64,000 bases of DNA from DASVCN01 sp040905665 (GCA_040905665.1 JBBDRD010000035.1:186001-250000); one strand, 5' to 3'; counted from the stretch's first letter, positions 7,785 through 14,747 are shown. Notes: a model not told the origin generated them from the letters alone. Program-made: numbers and translations.

Positions 7785-8195
7785 TCAATCGTCGCTCGAG
7801 GGCAACCGGACCGTTTCCAGGTCGGTGTGCTGGAAGTCGTCATCTACGAAGGCAAGCCGCTCATCGTGGTCCTTGGCCCGCGTATAGCTCATCACGCCGC
7901 CGAAATTTAGCTGCGCCTTGTGGCCCTGGCCCTTGCCGAACGTGATGTAGGCGTCCCGAGCCAACCGAGCCTGAGCCCCGGAAAACGGAACCAACTCGAG
8001 CATCAGCTCGTCGACCAGGTTCTCGAGCGCCTCCTTGAATTCGCCTCAGACTCGATCGGCCAGAAGCACCTGCGCTTCGACGAACGAGGGCGCCGCGAGA
8101 AATTTTCTGGCCTGACCGCGAAGAAAGTCGACGCTCGACTCCCAGCCCGGCTCGGCGAACGCGATGTGAAGCAGGACGCTGGTGTCGACTACCAC
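7785..8195 (-). pseudogene. VapC-type PIN toxin with in-frame TGA
   Basis: Read from GTG 8195, the frame gives VVVDTSVLLHIAFAEPGWESS..AADRV, then TGA (8048-8046), then continues in the same frame GEFKEALENLVDELMLELV..YITFGKGQGHKAQLNFG..DDDFQHTDLETVRLPSSDD. It aligns end to end with the intact toxin encoded at 10315-10719, and only the stop interrupts it. The downstream part could start again at ATG 8003 but would lack the first catalytic Asp. The gene is therefore a decayed paralog. Readthrough is possible but not needed. Confidence 0.82.
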
Positions 8196-8295
8196 TACGG
8201 CATTCCCAGGTCGCTCTCGATCTCATCCTTGCACGGTGCTTTGCCCAGGTGCTCCGGTCGGATGACAGTCTATGCACGCATTTCCTGAAACGCAA
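8195..8295 (-). pseudogene. Remnant of VapB antitoxin paired with the broken PIN toxin
   Basis: The last 22 codons (IRPEHLGKAPCKDEIESDLGMP, ending TAG at 8195-8197) parallel the C-terminus SIKPEYMGRAPSKAEIETELGMP of the intact antitoxin at 10719-10970, and the TAG overlaps the toxin GTG in the same way. Immediately upstream the frame is broken. The expected KVHAS codons appear one nucleotide out of phase, and the N-terminal DNA-binding part is missing. Confidence 0.7.
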
Positions 8296-8485
8296 GCGGC
8301 GGCAAGCGGTTCTTCAGGGGGCACTCGCCGATGCACATCGGGCTGGCCGAGCTATGACACCTAGAGGAAATTGATTTTACAGCCTCCATGGGGCATGTTC
8401 AAGCTTGCAGGACTGCTCGGTGCAGCCGATTGGTGTGCGCTACCCGAAACTGGCATCTGCTGTAGCATAGGCCAAGGAGGAGGTC

Positions 8486-8719
8486 GTGGCGACAGAGCGG
8501 CAAGTCAAGCTGTTCAGGAACGGGCGGAATCAGGCAGTACGAATTCCTCGAGAGTTCGAGCTTCCGGGGGAGGATGCGATCATACGCAGGGAGGGCAATT
8601 CCTTGATTATCGAACCCTCGCCTCCCCGTTCGTTATTGGCTCTTCTCGATTCGCTGGAGCCCCTCGACGAGGAGTTCCCAGAAATCCTCGATCCGCCTCC
8701 GGAGCAGTTCGACCTCTGA
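8486..8719 (+). CDS. vapB: VapB antitoxin, AbrB/SpoVT swapped-hairpin type
   Basis: 77 aa. The N-terminal half (VKLFRNGRNQAVRIPREFELPGEDAIIRREG) is a classic AbrB-type looped-hinge DNA-binding domain as in VagC/VapB antitoxins, and the C-terminal half (LLALLDSLEPLDEEFPEILD) is the acidic toxin-binding tail. GTG start with a strong ribosome site AAGGAGG at 8474-8480, unlike the leaderless antitoxin genes nearby. The stop shares one base with the toxin ATG (TGATG). The first gene of an apparently intact locus. Confidence 0.9.
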   Translation: MATERQVKLFRNGRNQAVRIPREFELPGEDAIIRREGNSLIIEPSPPRSLLALLDSLEPLDEEFPEILDPPPEQFDL

Positions 8720-9126
8720 TGCGGTACCTCCTCGATACCAATATCGTTTCGGATCTGGTGCGGAATCCACATGGAACCGTAATGGAGCGGATTCGAGAGG
8801 TTGGAGAAGAGCAGATATTTACCAGCATAGTCGTCGCGGCCGAACTGCGTTTCGGAGCCAAGAAGAAGGATTCTCCGCGCCTTACGGCTCAAGTCGAGAA
8901 GGTGCTGACAGCCCTCCTGATCCAGCCGTTGGACGTGCCGGCAGATGTCTCCTACGGAGAGATTAGGACACGTCTCGAACAGGAGGGCCGGATTATAGGA
9001 GGACACGATCTTCTCATAGCGGCTCAGGCATTGGCGGAGGAATGCACTCTCGTTACGGACAACGAGCGTCAATTTGCCAGAGTCGATGGCCTCCGCCTCG
9101 AGAACTGGTTGCACTCAATCAGATAG
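8719..9126 (+). CDS. vapC: VapC toxin, PIN-domain ribonuclease
   Basis: 135 aa. PIN fold with MRYLLDTNIVSDLVR (first Asp), an EEQIFTSIVVAAELRFG strand/helix with the conserved Glu, GRIIGGHDLLIAAQALA with the acidic Asp, and TLVTDNERQF with the last Asp. VapC toxins cut tRNA or rRNA using a divalent metal. It is intact and translationally coupled to the VapB upstream. Its 3' end abuts a truncated VapC remnant on the opposite strand, so this locus may have landed on and destroyed the other one. Confidence 0.92.
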   Translation: MRYLLDTNIVSDLVRNPHGTVMERIREVGEEQIFTSIVVAAELRFGAKKKDSPRLTAQVEKVLTALLIQPLDVPADVSYGEIRTRLEQEGRIIGGHDLLIAAQALAEECTLVTDNERQFARVDGLRLENWLHSIR

Positions 9127-9262
9127 ACAACGTTCTCGAGCGCGTGACCGCACAGGGCGGCGCGATTGTCGGCAAGGAGCAGCTCGAGAGAGGTCGAGAC
9201 ACCCCTTTCCCACTCCTCAGATAGTCGGTCCAGGCACTGGCGTCTACCAGTACGAGACTCAA
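9120..9262 (-). pseudogene. VapC toxin remnant, frameshifted and truncated
   Basis: Starting from TTG 9262, overlapping the stop of the antitoxin, the frame reads SLVLVDASAWTDYLRSGKGVS, the PIN N-terminus. The match then continues in the neighbouring frame as GVSTSLELLLADNRAALCG. The switch maps to the homopolymeric CCCCTTTCCC at 9202-9211. After about 45 codons homology ends where the convergent vapC gene begins, so two thirds of the toxin are missing. Confidence 0.75.
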
Positions 9263-9480
9263 CTCTCCTCCCCGACGAGGCCTCGGACGCGCTCCAAGTC
9301 GGAACCTTCGAGCTCTTCGTTGCTGGGGAGGTGCCGGAGCTTCCCACGAAGACGATAGAAGCGACGGACGTGTTCTGCCCGGATGAACTCCTTGATTGCA
9401 AGGTTTACCGCTTCGGTGCGATTCCGAGTGCCTGCCATCCGCATCAACTCGTCGAACGACTCGTCGTCGATTGAGATCAT
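9259..9480 (-). CDS. VapB-family antitoxin (orphaned)
   Basis: 73 aa starting MISIDDESFDELMRMAG. The segment TRNRTEAVNLAIKEFIRAEHVRRF is characteristic of the VapB group with an N-terminal ribbon-helix-helix, and the tail NEELEGSDLERVRGLVGEES is acidic. The ribosome site GGCGGAG is 4 nt from the ATG. Its toxin gene (9120-9262) is destroyed, so the protein would have no cognate partner unless it cross-binds another PIN toxin here. Confidence 0.8.
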   Translation of the reverse strand: MISIDDESFDELMRMAGTRNRTEAVNLAIKEFIRAEHVRRFYRLRGKLRHLPSNEELEGSDLERVRGLVGEES

Positions 9481-9526
9481 TTCTCCGCCACCGGCGCACT
9501 CGCCTTACGGTAGCCTTCTGCGATCC

Positions 9527-9952
9527 CTATGTGTCCGGCAAATACGTGCTGTTGGCATCGGCGGCCATCGCAGCCTCGTGAAGCCTCTTATCACTTGTAA
9601 CCAATGGGAGTCCCGAGCGGAGCACGATCCCGAGGTGCAAGGCGTCGCCCGCCCGAAGCGACCCTTCAAGTGGTAGTGCTTTGCGAGCCGTGATGAAATC
9701 GGTCGAAGTCAGGGAAATGGAGCGGTAACGCGCTTCGCGGCGATCTGCCTCGTATGAATTCAAGGCGAGCCTTGCGCTCTCCAGAGGCAACCGCCGCGTT
9801 CTCACCAGGACCGCAAGTGCGCTCTTCCCTTCCAGGTCCACCCAATCGCTTACGGTGGCGGCTTGTGCCTGACTGCTGTAAAACGCCAGAGCCTGCGGAG
9901 TGAAGGCATCCTCGACATAAAGCGAAAGCATGACGCTCGTGTCGAAGTACAT
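9527..9952 (-). CDS. PIN-domain toxin (VapC-like)
   Basis: 141 aa. PIN residues in order: MYFDTSVMLSLYVED with the first Asp, TVSDWVDLEGKSAL with the conserved acidic residue after strand 2, GSLRAGDALHLGIVL, and PLVTSDKRLHEAA with the last Asp. It ends DANSTYLPDT. It belongs to the PIN group that pairs with Phd/YefM-type antitoxins, and such an antitoxin gene ends 3 nt upstream. It appears intact and is probably a metal-dependent RNase toxin. Confidence 0.88.
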   Translation of the reverse strand: MYFDTSVMLSLYVEDAFTPQALAFYSSQAQAATVSDWVDLEGKSALAVLVRTRRLPLESARLALNSYEADRREARYRSISLTSTDFITARKALPLEGSLRAGDALHLGIVLRSGLPLVTSDKRLHEAAMAADANSTYLPDT

Positions 9953-9955
9953 CCG

Positions 9956-10186
9956 CTAGTAGCGCTCTTCGTCTCGAGCGAGAAGCACTCCATTGTCCAC
10001 CGGCACTTCACTCACCTTGCCTCGAACAGTGGCCAGATGCTCAAGATCGAGAGTAGGAAGTTCGCTGGTGGGGCCCAGCTCAGCAACTGGACGGCCCCGC
10101 CGAGTAATTGTGATTCTCTCACCGCGAGCCGCACGCTCCAGCAACTCAGCAAAAGAGCGGCGAGCGGCGCTGTACGTTACTTCCAT
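9956..10186 (-). CDS. Phd/YefM-family antitoxin
   Basis: 76 aa from ATG 10186: MEVTYSAARRSFAELLERAARGERITITRRGRPVAELGP is the canonical Phd/YefM N-terminal DNA-binding domain, followed by a variable toxin-binding tail. A longer reading from 10282 would add 32 unrelated residues. The short start is supported by a TACAAT box 5 nt upstream (10192-10197), that is, a leaderless message. It is the partner of the PIN toxin 3 nt downstream. Confidence 0.87.
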   Translation of the reverse strand: MEVTYSAARRSFAELLERAARGERITITRRGRPVAELGPTSELPTLDLEHLATVRGKVSEVPVDNGVLLARDEERY

Positions 10187-10314
10187 GTCTAATTGTACCA
10201 CATGCTTGTACGCTTGGCTGATACCGGCACGCGGACGCTGGAGCAGCGCTTCCAGGCTCCCGAGGAAAAGCGTTGCAGGCAAATGACGTTTCGGCTGCCC
10301 AATCCACTATGCCC

Positions 10315-10719
10315 TCACTCGAGGGGCAACCGCACACTGTCCAGGTCGGTGTGGTTGAAGTCGTCGCCTACGAACACGAGCTTCTCACGGCGGTCCTTCG
10401 CCAGCGCGTAACTGAGCACGTCTCCGTAGTTGAGCTGAGCTCGGTGACCCTGGCCCTTGCCATACGTCAGATATGCTGCCTGCGCAAGGCCCGCCTGCCT
10501 GACGGTGAACGGAACGACCTCGAGCATCAGATCGCCCACGAGTTCCTGCAGAACTTCGAATGACCCGACTCGCGTGCGCCCCGCCAACACGGCTTGCGCT
10601 TCGACGACCGACGGCGCCGCGACCAGTCGCGACTGTTGGCTCAGCAGAAACGCGACGCTACCTTCCCAGCCAGGCTCTGCGAACGCGACGTGCAACACTA
10701 CACTGGTATCGACAACCAC
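10315..10719 (-). CDS. vapC: VapC toxin, PIN-domain ribonuclease
   Basis: 134 aa. MVVDTSVVLHVAFAEPGWE carries the first Asp, AAPSVVEAQAVL the conserved Glu, GKGQGHRAQLNYGDVLSYALAK the central Asp, and LVFVGDDFNHTDL the last acidic pair. This is the intact counterpart of the broken toxin at 7785-8195, with which it aligns throughout. GTG start overlaps the antitoxin stop (TAGTG). The KGxGHxAxLNxGDxxSYALA block matches the VapC group that pairs with Rv0623/PSK-type VapB antitoxins. Confidence 0.92.
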   Translation of the reverse strand: MVVDTSVVLHVAFAEPGWEGSVAFLLSQQSRLVAAPSVVEAQAVLAGRTRVGSFEVLQELVGDLMLEVVPFTVRQAGLAQAAYLTYGKGQGHRAQLNYGDVLSYALAKDRREKLVFVGDDFNHTDLDSVRLPLE

Positions 10720-10970
10720 TACGGCATCCCGAGTTCCGTCTCGATCTCGGCCTTGCTAGGTGCTCTCCCCATATACTCCGGCTTGATCGAGGCATGGACC
10801 TTCTGCCTTATCGTGCCCAGCGCCGCCTCCACCTCCGCAGACGCCATGAGCTTCTCGCGATAAAGCTCCAAAGCGTGAATGATGGCCTCGGTCTTGCCCT
10901 GGCCCGTGAATGCCGTCACTTGCTCCAGCAGCTCCGCAGCTGTGTCGTTCTTGACGCTGAACTGTCGCAT
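10719..10970 (-). CDS. vapB: VapB antitoxin, Rv0623/PSK type
   Basis: 83 aa from ATG 10970: MRQFSVKNDTAAELLEQVTA..GKTEAIIHALELYREKL is the ribbon-helix-helix plus Lys-Thr-Glu-Ala helix of PSK-type VapB, with the tail PEYMGRAPSKAEIETELGMP. ATG 10985 (MLRCDMRQF) is an alternative. The sequence TAAGAT 5 nt before ATG 10970 could be a leaderless -10. Two TTCTAGA-type palindromes lie just upstream. Intact locus with the toxin gene downstream. Confidence 0.88.
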   Translation of the reverse strand: MRQFSVKNDTAAELLEQVTAFTGQGKTEAIIHALELYREKLMASAEVEAALGTIRQKVHASIKPEYMGRAPSKAEIETELGMP

Positions 10971-10988
10971 ATCGCATCTTAGCATGGA

Positions 10989-11016
10989 TTCTAGAAATGG
11001 GGAGCGTGTTCTAGAC
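10989..11016. promoter_or_regulatory. Twin TTCTAGA boxes, candidate VapB operator
   Basis: The perfect palindrome TTCTAGAA at 10989-10996 and a near copy TTCTAGAC at 11009-11016 are centred 20 bp apart, two DNA turns, directly upstream of the vapB start. Paired palindromes two turns apart are what two antitoxin dimers on one DNA face would need. No regulator is shown to bind; this is inferred from position and symmetry. Confidence 0.45.
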
Positions 11017-11152
11017 TCACCTCTGGCCAAGCTCGGCGACACCCTGCCCTTAAGCTACCCGCGTACAGCGGATTCTAAGGAGGAATTCGCTGCCACCAGA
11101 AAAAGCTCGCGTCACAATATCGTCATGTAAGAATCACGCAGAAGGAGGCGAG

Positions 11153-11620
11153 GTGAGTATTCGTGTTGCAGTCCCGGAAGACGCTTCCGCGATCGGTCGC
11201 GTCCATGTCGACTCCTGGCGCACCACTTACCAGGGTCTCCTTCCGGACTCCATGCTCGACAACCTGTCCGTGGAGCAACGCGAAGCAAGCTGGCGGCAGC
11301 AGATAGGTACGCAGTCGTCAGATGCATTCCGAGGCTGCGTATTCGTTGCGGACGATTCTCATGGACAACTCGTCGGATTCGCCTCGGGAGGTTCCGGGCG
11401 AGAGCAAGACTTGCCCTTTGAGGCGGAACTCTACGCCATCTACCTACTGCACGAGCATCAAGGCCAAGGCACTCGACGCGCACTCACTAACCGAGTCGTC
11501 GATTACCTACGGAGACACGGGCATGACTCCATGCGGGTCTGGGTGCTAAAAGGCAACCCGGCCGAAGCGTTCTACGAGCGCCTAGGAGGGAAGCCGGTCG
11601 GACACAAGACCATCACTTGA
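11153..11620 (+). CDS. GNAT-family N-acetyltransferase, possibly C-terminally shortened
   Basis: 155 aa. GNAT landmarks: IRVAVPEDASAIGRVHVDSWRTTYQGLLP at the N-terminus, the central strand AELYAIYLLHEHQGQGTRRALT with the acetyl-CoA-binding HQGQGTR (Q/R-x-x-G-x-G/A type), and NPAEAFYERLGGKPVGHKT near the end. The substrate is unknown. Relatives with this FYERLGGK motif usually continue about 15-20 residues into a final strand, which is absent here; no continuation is visible in other frames. GTG start with GGAGG 5 nt upstream. It is a lone gene within the TA region. Confidence 0.82.
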   Translation: MSIRVAVPEDASAIGRVHVDSWRTTYQGLLPDSMLDNLSVEQREASWRQQIGTQSSDAFRGCVFVADDSHGQLVGFASGGSGREQDLPFEAELYAIYLLHEHQGQGTRRALTNRVVDYLRRHGHDSMRVWVLKGNPAEAFYERLGGKPVGHKTIT

Positions 11621-11749
11621 CCTTGCCGCTCGCAGTGAAGGTCTCACCGGCAGCCTGACCAAGGCCGGGCCGATTCATCTCGTCGTACCCCTCTTCCTCG
11701 CCCTCAGCGCTGCGAACAGAGGAATGTCATCCTGCCGCGAGCGGCCCGT

Positions 11750-12376
11750 CTAGCCGGCCAGCGGGTCGGCGAGCTCGTCGAGATGATCGACAGTCAGGCC
11801 GTAGCGGGCTAGAGTGTTGACGTACGTGGTAAGCGCACGGTGGAAGCTCAAGGTTGCGCCTCTGGCGTGGGGCGTGACGTCGGAATAGGCCTTCATCGGC
11901 ACACCCGACTCGCTAAGATAGCTGTCGACGCGCCGGTAGGTGAGCTTGCGCGAGCGGTCGTAGCCCCAACCGCTCCGCCTTGGCACCCTGAAGCAGGGGT
12001 GCGTCATGAAGATGACGAGACGGCCGTTCGGTCTCAGCACGCTACTCACCGAGCCGACCACGCCGTCCAGCGGATCCATGTCCTGGATGCTGAGCATGAA
12101 GACCGCCACGTCGAAACTCTCCGGCGAGACACCGGCCACTGCCAGCAGATCACGAGAGTCACCCAGCACAAACCTTGCCTCCTCGCCATGAAACTTTTGT
12201 GCCAGAGCGAGAAGCCTCGGACTGGCATCGACGCCCAGGTAGCTCCCTTTGGCGGCAAGGACGTGCGGCGCGAGCACACCCTGGCCGCAACCGACATCGA
12301 GTACTCGCTCGCCACGACGAAGCTGCGCCAGCCGCAAGATAGTGGGGATCCCGGCTTTGCGGTTCTTCTTGACCAT
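11750..12376 (-). CDS. Class I SAM-dependent methyltransferase
   Basis: 208 aa. Motif I VLDVGCGQGVLAPHVL, acidic motif II GVDASPRLL, GDSRDLL and FDVAVFMLSIQDMDPLDGVV, then the post-motif HPCFRVPRRSGWGYD, typical of small-molecule methyltransferases with a UbiE-like Rossmann fold. The substrate is unknown. Homologues normally have about 40 residues before motif I starting with a WDxxAxxY element. Here a WDSVA peptide lies just upstream in a different frame (within 12377-12455), so the N-terminus may have been lost by frameshift. It also runs against the 3' side of a vapC gene. Confidence 0.75.
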   Translation of the reverse strand: MVKKNRKAGIPTILRLAQLRRGERVLDVGCGQGVLAPHVLAAKGSYLGVDASPRLLALAQKFHGEEARFVLGDSRDLLAVAGVSPESFDVAVFMLSIQDMDPLDGVVGSVSSVLRPNGRLVIFMTHPCFRVPRRSGWGYDRSRKLTYRRVDSYLSESGVPMKAYSDVTPHARGATLSFHRALTTYVNTLARYGLTVDHLDELADPLAG

Positions 12377-12487
12377 CGCGGGGCGCCCTGTGGAACGAAT
12401 TCGAGGCGCTGCCGGCTGCGACCGAGTCCCACGAGGACTGGTCCAACCGCGACATGCACGCGTGCTACTTGGAGGCTGAGGACGACC

Positions 12488-12874
12488 TCACCACAGCGTC
12501 ATGACTTCATACCTTTTCACGATCTCGTCATTCGTTGCGAGAAGTGCGCCTTCGCTTTTCGCCTGCGCTATCAGCAATCGGTCAAACGGGTCGTGGTGAT
12601 GCTCGGGCAGGTCGTACTCGGCTACGGCGTGAGCCATCGTAACCGGAAGTACCTTGAATGCGTGGAGAGCGAGCATTCGGGCCATGAAGGTCGACGGTTT
12701 CTCCGAAAGGCGGAGTCGGCCTAGACGCGCCTTGATGGCTATTTCCCAACCGTTGACCGCGCTCACCAAGACGTCATTCGACTTGGCGGAGATTGCCCGC
12801 CGGGCAGTTTCGGACAAACGCTGACTATCGGCGCACCACCAAAGGAAAGTGTGAGTATCCAGCAGGAGCTTCAT
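12488..12874 (-). CDS. VapC-like PIN toxin of a Phd-linked locus
   Basis: 128 aa from ATG 12874: MKLLLDTHTFLWWCADSQRLS is diagnostic of the PIN subgroup partnered with Phd antitoxins. It continues with DVLVSAVNGWEIAIKARLGRL (conserved Glu), YDLPEHHHDPFDRLLIAQAKSEG (Asp) and LLATNDEIVKRYEVMTLW (last Asp). It is intact. The start overlaps the antitoxin stop (ATGA). A longer upstream reading in this frame runs through the antitoxin gene and is not real. Confidence 0.92.
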   Translation of the reverse strand: MKLLLDTHTFLWWCADSQRLSETARRAISAKSNDVLVSAVNGWEIAIKARLGRLRLSEKPSTFMARMLALHAFKVLPVTMAHAVAEYDLPEHHHDPFDRLLIAQAKSEGALLATNDEIVKRYEVMTLW

Positions 12875-13098
12875 TCGAAGGATCCCCGAATAGCGTCGGG
12901 GAGCGGATCGAAGAAATTCTCCGGAACCTCGAGGCCCTCTGCCCCACCAGGCAGGCGATCCCCTTTCGAGGTGAGTGGACACAGCTTGGCCACCGGTTCT
13001 CCCGCCCTAGCAATGACAATCTCCTCGCCCAGGGCTACACGTTCCAAGAGCTTCGACAAATGCGTCTTGGCCTCGTGAATGTTCACCGATGTCGCCAT
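12871..13098 (-). CDS. Phd-family antitoxin
   Basis: 75 aa from ATG 13098: MATSVNIHEAKTHLSKLLERVALGEEIVIARAGEPVAKL is a textbook Phd domain, followed by the toxin-binding tail ending FFDPLPDAIRGSFE. A TATAGT box lies 6 nt before the ATG (13105-13110), giving a leaderless message; TTAGTC occurs twice just upstream of it and could be part of the operator. It is coupled to the PIN toxin by a 4-nt overlap. Confidence 0.9.
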   Translation of the reverse strand: MATSVNIHEAKTHLSKLLERVALGEEIVIARAGEPVAKLCPLTSKGDRLPGGAEGLEVPENFFDPLPDAIRGSFE

Positions 13099-13479
13099 GC
13101 CCTCACTATAGACTAAACAGTGGACTAAGCCTCGCATCCAGCATTGAACTTGATGACGGATGACGTGATCTTCATGGTTCCAGGGCAAGAGCCGTTCGGT
13201 AAGGACGTGTTCGCCGCAACCTCCCACAAGATGAAGGGCATGCGAATGGATGGAAGCAGCGAGATCCGGGAGCTCCGGTCATCGGTGACTGGGCATAACT
13301 ACGTAATTACCTCGAGATGACGATGTCTCCGCCAGAAGGGGGACGGCCGATACGCCGCACCGGTTATACGCTCTCCTCTCGGTTCTGCGTAAAGAGCCGG
13401 ACGGGCATTGGCGCCTCGCTCGCGATGCTAAGACCATAAATCAGTAAATCAGTGTTTGTCGGCGATCAATCAGTACCGA
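13099..13479. other. Non-coding stretch, lower GC
   Basis: No reading frame with coding character was found on either strand. Besides the antitoxin promoter at its left edge it contains a short tandem repeat, AAATCAGT twice at 13438-13453, with a third near copy CAATCAGT at 13467-13474. It looks like decayed accessory DNA. Confidence 0.5.
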
Positions 13480-13527
13480 TCAGCGCCGGAAGTGAATCAA
13501 GTCCAGATCTTCGAGTACCTGATAGTG
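13480..13527 (-). pseudogene. Possible C-terminal scrap of a PIN toxin
   Basis: Sixteen codons ending HYQVLEDLDLIHFRR and TGA resemble the last helix-strand of PIN toxins, and they sit 28 nt downstream of an orphan antitoxin fragment on the same strand, where its toxin should be. The rest of the toxin is absent. Short and speculative. Confidence 0.25.
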
Positions 13528-13554
13528 CTTGAAGGAAAGCTATAGATGCTCGAG

Positions 13555-13785
13555 TTAGTAGCGACTTTTCCGTAACCGCTCGATATGCGAGTTCACGTCC
13601 TCGACGGTCTCACGATCTCGCCACATCCCGAACAGAGGAGAATCCTCGACAGTGCCGGAGGCGGCTGCATTGCCGATGGCCGTTAGCCGGGCTTTGGGCT
13701 GCCCGCGATAACTGATAATCACTTCTTCACCAAGCGCGACGGTTTCCAATATCCGCTTGGTATCGGTCCGCGTTGCTTTGTCGGG
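13555..13785 (-). pseudogene. Phd-family antitoxin fragment without partner toxin
   Basis: The open frame gives ATRTDTKRILETVALGEEVIISYRGQPKARLTAI, the second half of a Phd domain, plus a tail (GMWRDRETVEDVNSHIERLRKSRY) of the form seen when Phd antitoxins pair with PIN toxins. The N-terminal strand and ATG are missing. An in-frame TGA lies at 13786-13788, and the only start candidate is TTG 13749, which would remove half the DNA-binding domain. No toxin gene follows. Confidence 0.65.
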
Positions 13786-13951
13786 TCAAGCATCTACTGA
13801 AAACGAATAAAGCGAACTCGCCGATCCGACACGCTTACATGAATGAAGGCGGCTGCGTCATTCACCTAGATCCCCCGTCCAGTGATCGCTGCATTCCTAT
13901 AATTGCCTACTACGGAACCCGTGCAAAGGTGCGCGCTCCTAGACTGGCAGC

Positions 13952-14671
13952 ATGGGGATGTTCGACTGGTTAACCTTCGAGAACGACATTCCTGATCCGA
14001 ATCTACGGGAGCGCGAGTGGCAGACCAAGAGCCTGGAGAACGCGATGCTTCGCTACCGCGTGACCGAGGGCGGGGAACTGTTCGTGACGCGAAACGAGCT
14101 AAGGGCTCGCGACGATTCCGAATCGTTTCTGGGTATCTCGTTTGAGGTTGTTCGTGAGTGGGAAGAGAACGTCGGCTACCACGGTGTCATCGAGGCGTAT
14201 ACGTACGAGCGCTTGGCGGACGACAGCAGCCATACGGTCACATATCGGCTTTACTTCACGTATGGAAGACTGACCAGCCTCGAGCGTGACGAGCAAACCC
14301 ATCCGCCGGTAAAGCGGATGCCCCCGCAGGAGGACGAAAGCCCCAGGTGGCGGGTGACGACCGGCAAACTCGAAGTGGACTTTCCCGAAACCATGCAGGC
14401 GACGCTTATGAAACAGGAAGGTCAACTTTACGTGTTCCGAGTGGCATTCGACGGATACCTGAACGCTTGGATTGAAGGGAATGCAGTGAGTCTGCGCGGA
14501 GTGAAGGTTGATCTCGGCATGGGTCCGACAATCCGGAGTTCAGGGAATATCAAGCACGTCGAAGGAGATGAACTCGAGGTCTTGGTCGAGAACAAGGCAG
14601 GCGAGTACCTGATCATCATTGCCCCAAAGGGGTACGCGCAGGAAGGTAATGACAGAGCGCGTAACTCATGA
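13952..14671 (+). CDS. Uncharacterised 239-aa protein
   Basis: The function is not recognised. The start MGMFDWLTFENDIPDP..EWQTKSLENAMLRYRVTEGGELF resembles a family of small accessory-element proteins that open with GMFD and a FQTKxLxN segment (from memory, not searched). The remainder is beta-rich with alternating hydrophobics (QLYVFRVAFDGYLNAWIEG, AGEYLIIIAPKGY). There is no signal peptide or membrane helix. ATG 13952 is the first start in frame and gives the whole conserved-looking N-terminus. Isolated between decayed TA genes and the recombinase; cargo of the same element is plausible. Confidence 0.75.
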   Translation: MGMFDWLTFENDIPDPNLREREWQTKSLENAMLRYRVTEGGELFVTRNELRARDDSESFLGISFEVVREWEENVGYHGVIEAYTYERLADDSSHTVTYRLYFTYGRLTSLERDEQTHPPVKRMPPQEDESPRWRVTTGKLEVDFPETMQATLMKQEGQLYVFRVAFDGYLNAWIEGNAVSLRGVKVDLGMGPTIRSSGNIKHVEGDELEVLVENKAGEYLIIIAPKGYAQEGNDRARNS

Positions 14672-14733
14672 CGTCGCCGTTGTTCAACCGGGCACGTTTG
14701 TTAAGTGATTCCGCTCCGATAATTCACGGCCTC

Positions 14734-14747
14734 GGTATTATCATTCC
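14734..14747. repeat. Second copy of the palindrome's right half
   Basis: GGTATTATCATTCC is identical to 7767-7780, the right arm plus part of the centre of the dif-like palindrome. Here a shorter inverted partner GATAAT lies 13 bp to the left of ATTATC. It stands 65 bp before the recombinase gene. A chance 14-mer match in 64 kb is not rare, so an attachment-site role is only suggested. Confidence 0.3.

Noticed and set aside
7233..7910. Open frames on both strands (minus 7233-7733, plus 7530-7910) after the broken mazF
   Set aside because: Both have reasonable codon bias over part of their length but neither resembles a known family, and each runs through the mazF remnant or the palindrome. 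They may hide a further decayed gene, but I cannot choose a strand.
11840..12724. Plus-strand 294-codon frame
   Set aside because: Antisense to the methyltransferase and vapC genes, both of which have clear family motifs.
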